Assembly (NCBI GenBank): GCA_023412175.1
Contig: JAEYOB010000243.1
Coordinates: 1-7,980, forward strand
DNA length: 7,980 bases
Direction: 5' to 3'
Origin: Pseudomonadota bacterium
GTDB taxonomy: Bacteria; Pseudomonadota; Alphaproteobacteria; Azospirillales; Azospirillaceae
In this document: positions 6,045 through 7,980 of the stretch, in pieces
Position numbering within the stretch: the first letter of the stretch is position 1
Layout of the letters: the number at the start of each line of letters is the position of its first letter
Position numbers and translations under genes: made by a program
Notes under the pieces: model-generated
The model's database searches: none
What the model saw: the letters and a program-made list of their open reading frames with translations, nothing else
Told to the model about the DNA's origin: nothing

Positions 6045-6108
6045 TGTCGCGCAATTCCGGCGGCGCGTTCGGCGTACCGCCTCAGCACACGGGTTTTCGC
6101 AGACATGA
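6040..6108 (+). other. Possible 22-codon upstream ORF overlapping the fabD start
   Basis: An ATG at 6040 opens a 22-codon Arg-rich reading frame (MTVAQFRRRVRRTA and 8 more residues) ending in TGA at 6106-6108. The stop overlaps the fabD start as ATGA. fabD itself lacks a clear SD, so coupling to this ORF could help its translation. Against it, the ORF has no SD of its own and its ATG sits inside the best -10 hexamer. It may be chance. Confidence 0.2.
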
Positions 6109-7046
6109 CCAGGGCGTTCGTCTTTCCGGGGCAGGGCAGCCAAGCCGTCGGCATGGGTCGCGAGCTGGCCGAAGCGTTCGAGATCGCCCGGCTCACCTTC
6201 GAAGAGGTGGACGATGCGCTGGAACAGCGCCTGTCGCGCCTGATGTTCGAAGGCCCCGAGGCCGACCTGACGCTCACCGAGAACGCCCAGCCGGCCCTCA
6301 TGGCCGTCAGCGTCGCGGTGCTGCGCGTGCTCCAGCAGCAGGGCGGCGTCGACCTGCGGACGCACGCGACCTTCGTCGCCGGCCATTCGCTGGGCGAGTA
6401 TTCGGCTCTGTGCGCCGCCGGCGCCTTCTCGCTGCCCGACACGGCGCGCCTGCTGAAGCTGCGCGGCCAGTCGATGCAGAAGGCTGTCCCGGTGGGCCGG
6501 GGCGCCATGGCCGCGCTGCTCGGCGCCGACCTGGAGCAGGCGCAGGCCATCGCCGCCGACGCGGCCCAGGGCGAGGTGTGCGCCGTCGCCAACGACAACG
6601 CCTCGGGGCAGGTGGTGATCTCCGGCGCCACCGACGCCATCGACCGCGCCATCACGCTGGCCGCCGAGCGCGGCCTGAAGCGCTCCGTCCGCCTGCCGGT
6701 CAGTGCGCCCTTCCATTGTCCGCTGATGCAGCCGGCCGCCGACGCCATGGCCGAGGCGCTCGAGGCGGTGGCGGTGAACGCCCCGGGGGTACCGCTGGTG
6801 GCCAACGTCACCGCATCCGCCGTCAGCGATCCGGCGGAGATCCGCCGCCTGCTGGTCGAGCAGGTGACGGGCATGGTGCGCTGGCGCGAGAGCGTCCTCT
6901 ACATGAAGGCGCAGGGCGTGGAGTCGCTGGTCGAGTTGGGCGCCGGCAAGGTGCTCGCCGGCCTCGTCAAGCGCATTGACAAGGAGGTCGCCGCGGTGTC
7001 CGTGGGCACGCCGGCCGACGTCGAAGCCTTCCTCAAGACCCTGTGA
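6105..7046 (+). CDS. fabD: Malonyl-CoA:ACP transacylase FabD
   Basis: FabD moves the malonyl group from CoA to acyl carrier protein, providing the extender unit for type II fatty-acid synthesis in the cytoplasm. The 313-aa product has the usual family length. It shows FVFPGQGSQAVGMG (5-18), the nucleophile elbow GHSLGEYSAL (93-102) with S95, R120 (in KLRGQSMQ) for the malonyl carboxylate, VANDNASGQVVISG (161-174), and the catalytic histidine H204 in VSAPFHCPLM. The C-terminal VELGAGKVLAGLVKR (276-290) is typical. The ATG at 6105 gives the standard N-terminus; a GTG at 6024 would add 27 residues without family support. No strong SD precedes the ATG. fabG follows after 8 bp, so the two are co-transcribed. 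Confidence 0.97.
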   Translation: MTRAFVFPGQGSQAVGMGRELAEAFEIARLTFEEVDDALEQRLSRLMFEGPEADLTLTENAQPALMAVSVAVLRVLQQQGGVDLRTHATFVAGHSLGEYSALCAAGAFSLPDTARLLKLRGQSMQKAVPVGRGAMAALLGADLEQAQAIAADAAQGEVCAVANDNASGQVVISGATDAIDRAITLAAERGLKRSVRLPVSAPFHCPLMQPAADAMAEALEAVAVNAPGVPLVANVTASAVSDPAEIRRLLVEQVTGMVRWRESVLYMKAQGVESLVELGAGKVLAGLVKRIDKEVAAVSVGTPADVEAFLKTL

Positions 7047-7054
7047 GGCATTCC

Positions 7055-7795
7055 ATGTTCGATCTGACGGGCAAGTGCGCCCTGGTCACCGGAGCGTCCG
7101 GCGGCATCGGGGCAAGCATCGCCAAGGCACTGCACGCGCAGGGCGCCACCGTGGCGCTCTCCGGCACCCGCGTCGAAGCGCTTGAGAAGGTCGCTGCCGA
7201 GCTGGGTGGCGAGCGCGTGAAGGTCACGCCCGGCAACCTGTCGGACGCCGCGGCCACCGAGCAGCTCATCAAGGACGCCGAATCCGCCATGGGGCAGATC
7301 GACATCCTCGTGAACAACGCCGGGCTGACCCGCGACCAGCTCGCCATGCGCATGAAGGACGAGGACTGGGCGCAGGTGCTGGACGTCAACCTGACGGCCG
7401 CCTTCCGTCTGTCGCGCGCGGTGCTGCGCGGCATGATGAAGCGCCGCTGGGGGCGAATCATCGGCATCACGTCCATCGTCGGCGTGACCGGCAATCCGGG
7501 GCAGGCGAACTACGCCGCCTCCAAGGCCGGCATGATCGGCATGTCCAAGGCGTTGGCGGCCGAGGTCGCCTCGCGCAACATCACCGTCAACTGCGTGGCG
7601 CCGGGTTTCATCACCACGGCCATGACCGACGCGCTGACGGGTGATCAGAAGGACAAGCTTTTGCACGCCATTCCCGCCGGCCGCATGGGCGAGCCGACGG
7701 AAATCGCCGCTGGGGTCGTCTACCTGGCGAGTGAAGAGGCCGCCTACATCACCGGCCAGACGCTGCACATCAACGGCGGCATGGCGATGATCTGA
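7055..7795 (+). CDS. fabG: 3-oxoacyl-[acyl-carrier-protein] reductase FabG
   Basis: FabG is the NADPH-dependent reductase that converts 3-oxoacyl-ACP to (R)-3-hydroxyacyl-ACP, the first reduction of each elongation cycle. The 246-aa protein is a classical short-chain dehydrogenase. It has the cofactor motif TGASGGIG (12-19), NNAG (87-90), and the tetrad N112, S140 (GITS), Y153 and K157 (YAASK). VNCVAPGFITTAMT (178-191), the RMGEPTEIA segment (210-218) and the C-terminal TGQTLHINGGMAMI also match FabG rather than a generic SDR. I chose ATG 7055 because TGAGG, formed around the fabD stop codon, sits 6 nt upstream; the GTG at 7043 has no such site. Its place between fabD and acpP supports the assignment. 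Confidence 0.97.
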   Translation: MFDLTGKCALVTGASGGIGASIAKALHAQGATVALSGTRVEALEKVAAELGGERVKVTPGNLSDAAATEQLIKDAESAMGQIDILVNNAGLTRDQLAMRMKDEDWAQVLDVNLTAAFRLSRAVLRGMMKRRWGRIIGITSIVGVTGNPGQANYAASKAGMIGMSKALAAEVASRNITVNCVAPGFITTAMTDALTGDQKDKLLHAIPAGRMGEPTEIAAGVVYLASEEAAYITGQTLHINGGMAMI

Positions 7796-7831
7796 GCGGT
7801 CGACGCAAGGAACAGGACGGTGGAACTCCCG

Positions 7832-7845
7832 GCGCCCGCGGGCGC
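7832..7845 (+). repeat. GC-rich self-complementary element in the fabG-acpP gap
   Basis: GCGCCCGCGGGCGC is a perfect 14-bp palindrome in the 169-bp fabG-acpP interval, about 36 bp after fabG. In RNA it could form a short hairpin with arms GCGCC/GGCGC and a CGCG loop. No U-tract follows, so a complete intrinsic terminator is unlikely. It could stabilise the upstream mRNA end or weaken read-through, as acpP is usually expressed far more than its neighbours. I see no convincing acpP promoter by eye. Confidence 0.35.
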
Positions 7846-7964
7846 TGGTCAAGGCTGCCGAAATGTGTTATCGGACGGGGCTTTTCACGGCAGGACGACA
7901 CGCCGCGGCGTGGCACGGACCTCCGAATTGCCCAAGCGGTTTCAAGGATTTTGGAAGGTCGAAC

Positions 7965-7980
7965 ATGAGTGACATCGCCG
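7965..7980 (+). CDS. acpP: Acyl carrier protein, first five codons (runs off the window)
   Basis: Only ATG AGT GAC ATC GCC and one more base are present, giving MSDIA, which matches the usual start of alphaproteobacterial AcpP. A strong SD (GGAAGG, 7953-7958) lies 6 nt upstream. The call rests mainly on position after fabD-fabG, where acpP is nearly always found. AcpP carries growing acyl chains on a phosphopantetheine arm; the modified serine lies beyond the window. Confidence 0.8.

Larger units (their letters stand above)
5649..6104. other. 456-bp divergent intergenic region between rpsF and fabD
   Basis: No convincing protein gene is visible here on either strand. The rpsF side (5649-5797) holds the leader, promoter and inverted repeat. 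The middle (about 5800-6000) contains three GANTC sites (5815, 5824 and 5942) and an AT-rich patch CCTAATAATATAG (5961-5973) of unknown role. The fabD side holds a candidate promoter and a 22-codon ORF. The region is long for a simple back-to-back promoter pair, so further regulation or a small RNA is possible but not shown. Confidence 0.6.

Noticed and set aside
5721..6716. Long minus-strand open frame antisense to fabD and running into the intergenic region
   Set aside because: It is a shadow of fabD over most of its length and then crosses the rpsF promoter, with no domain and no start supported by an SD.
1..7980. A novel defence, mobile or biosynthetic system
   Set aside because: Every gene over 100 codons is a recognised housekeeping type or a known conserved family (DUF2232); no repeats, integrase, transposase or atypical composition were seen.

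Overview
This is an ordinary, high-GC (about two thirds by eye) bacterial chromosome segment of core housekeeping genes. Its make-up points to an alphaproteobacterium, most likely an Azospirillum-like member of Rhodospirillales. The grounds are the order rpsF-rpsR-DUF2232-rplI-dnaB-alr, a divergent fabD-fabG-acpP block, the long charged tails on ribosomal proteins S6 and L9, and GC-rich codon use. The genus is an inference. I found no mobile elements, CRISPR, tRNA or rRNA, and no sign of horizontal transfer.

Layout. Minus strand, reading right to left from about 5.7 kb: rpsF (S6), rpsR (S18), a DUF2232-type membrane protein and rplI (L9) form a tight operon. Two of its junctions are 1-nt stop/start overlaps, and it ends in a strong intrinsic terminator at 3326-3369. 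A separate cyclopropane-fatty-acid synthase family gene (cfa) follows with its own upstream region, then dnaB (replicative helicase), then the first 102 codons of alr (alanine racemase), which overlaps dnaB by 23 bp and runs off the left edge. Plus strand, from 6.1 kb: fabD, fabG and the first five codons of acpP, the start of the type II fatty-acid synthesis cluster.

The two blocks diverge from a 456-bp intergenic region (5649-6104) that holds candidate promoters for both. It also holds an inverted repeat on the rpsF -35, a possible structured rpsF leader RNA, and a 22-codon Arg-rich ORF whose stop overlaps the fabD start.

Functionally the window combines translation (S6, S18, L9), replication (DnaB), cell-wall precursor supply (Alr), fatty-acid synthesis (FabD, FabG, AcpP) and membrane lipid modification (Cfa). 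I do not see a new biological system. The items worth a second look are small regulatory structures in the intergenic regions.
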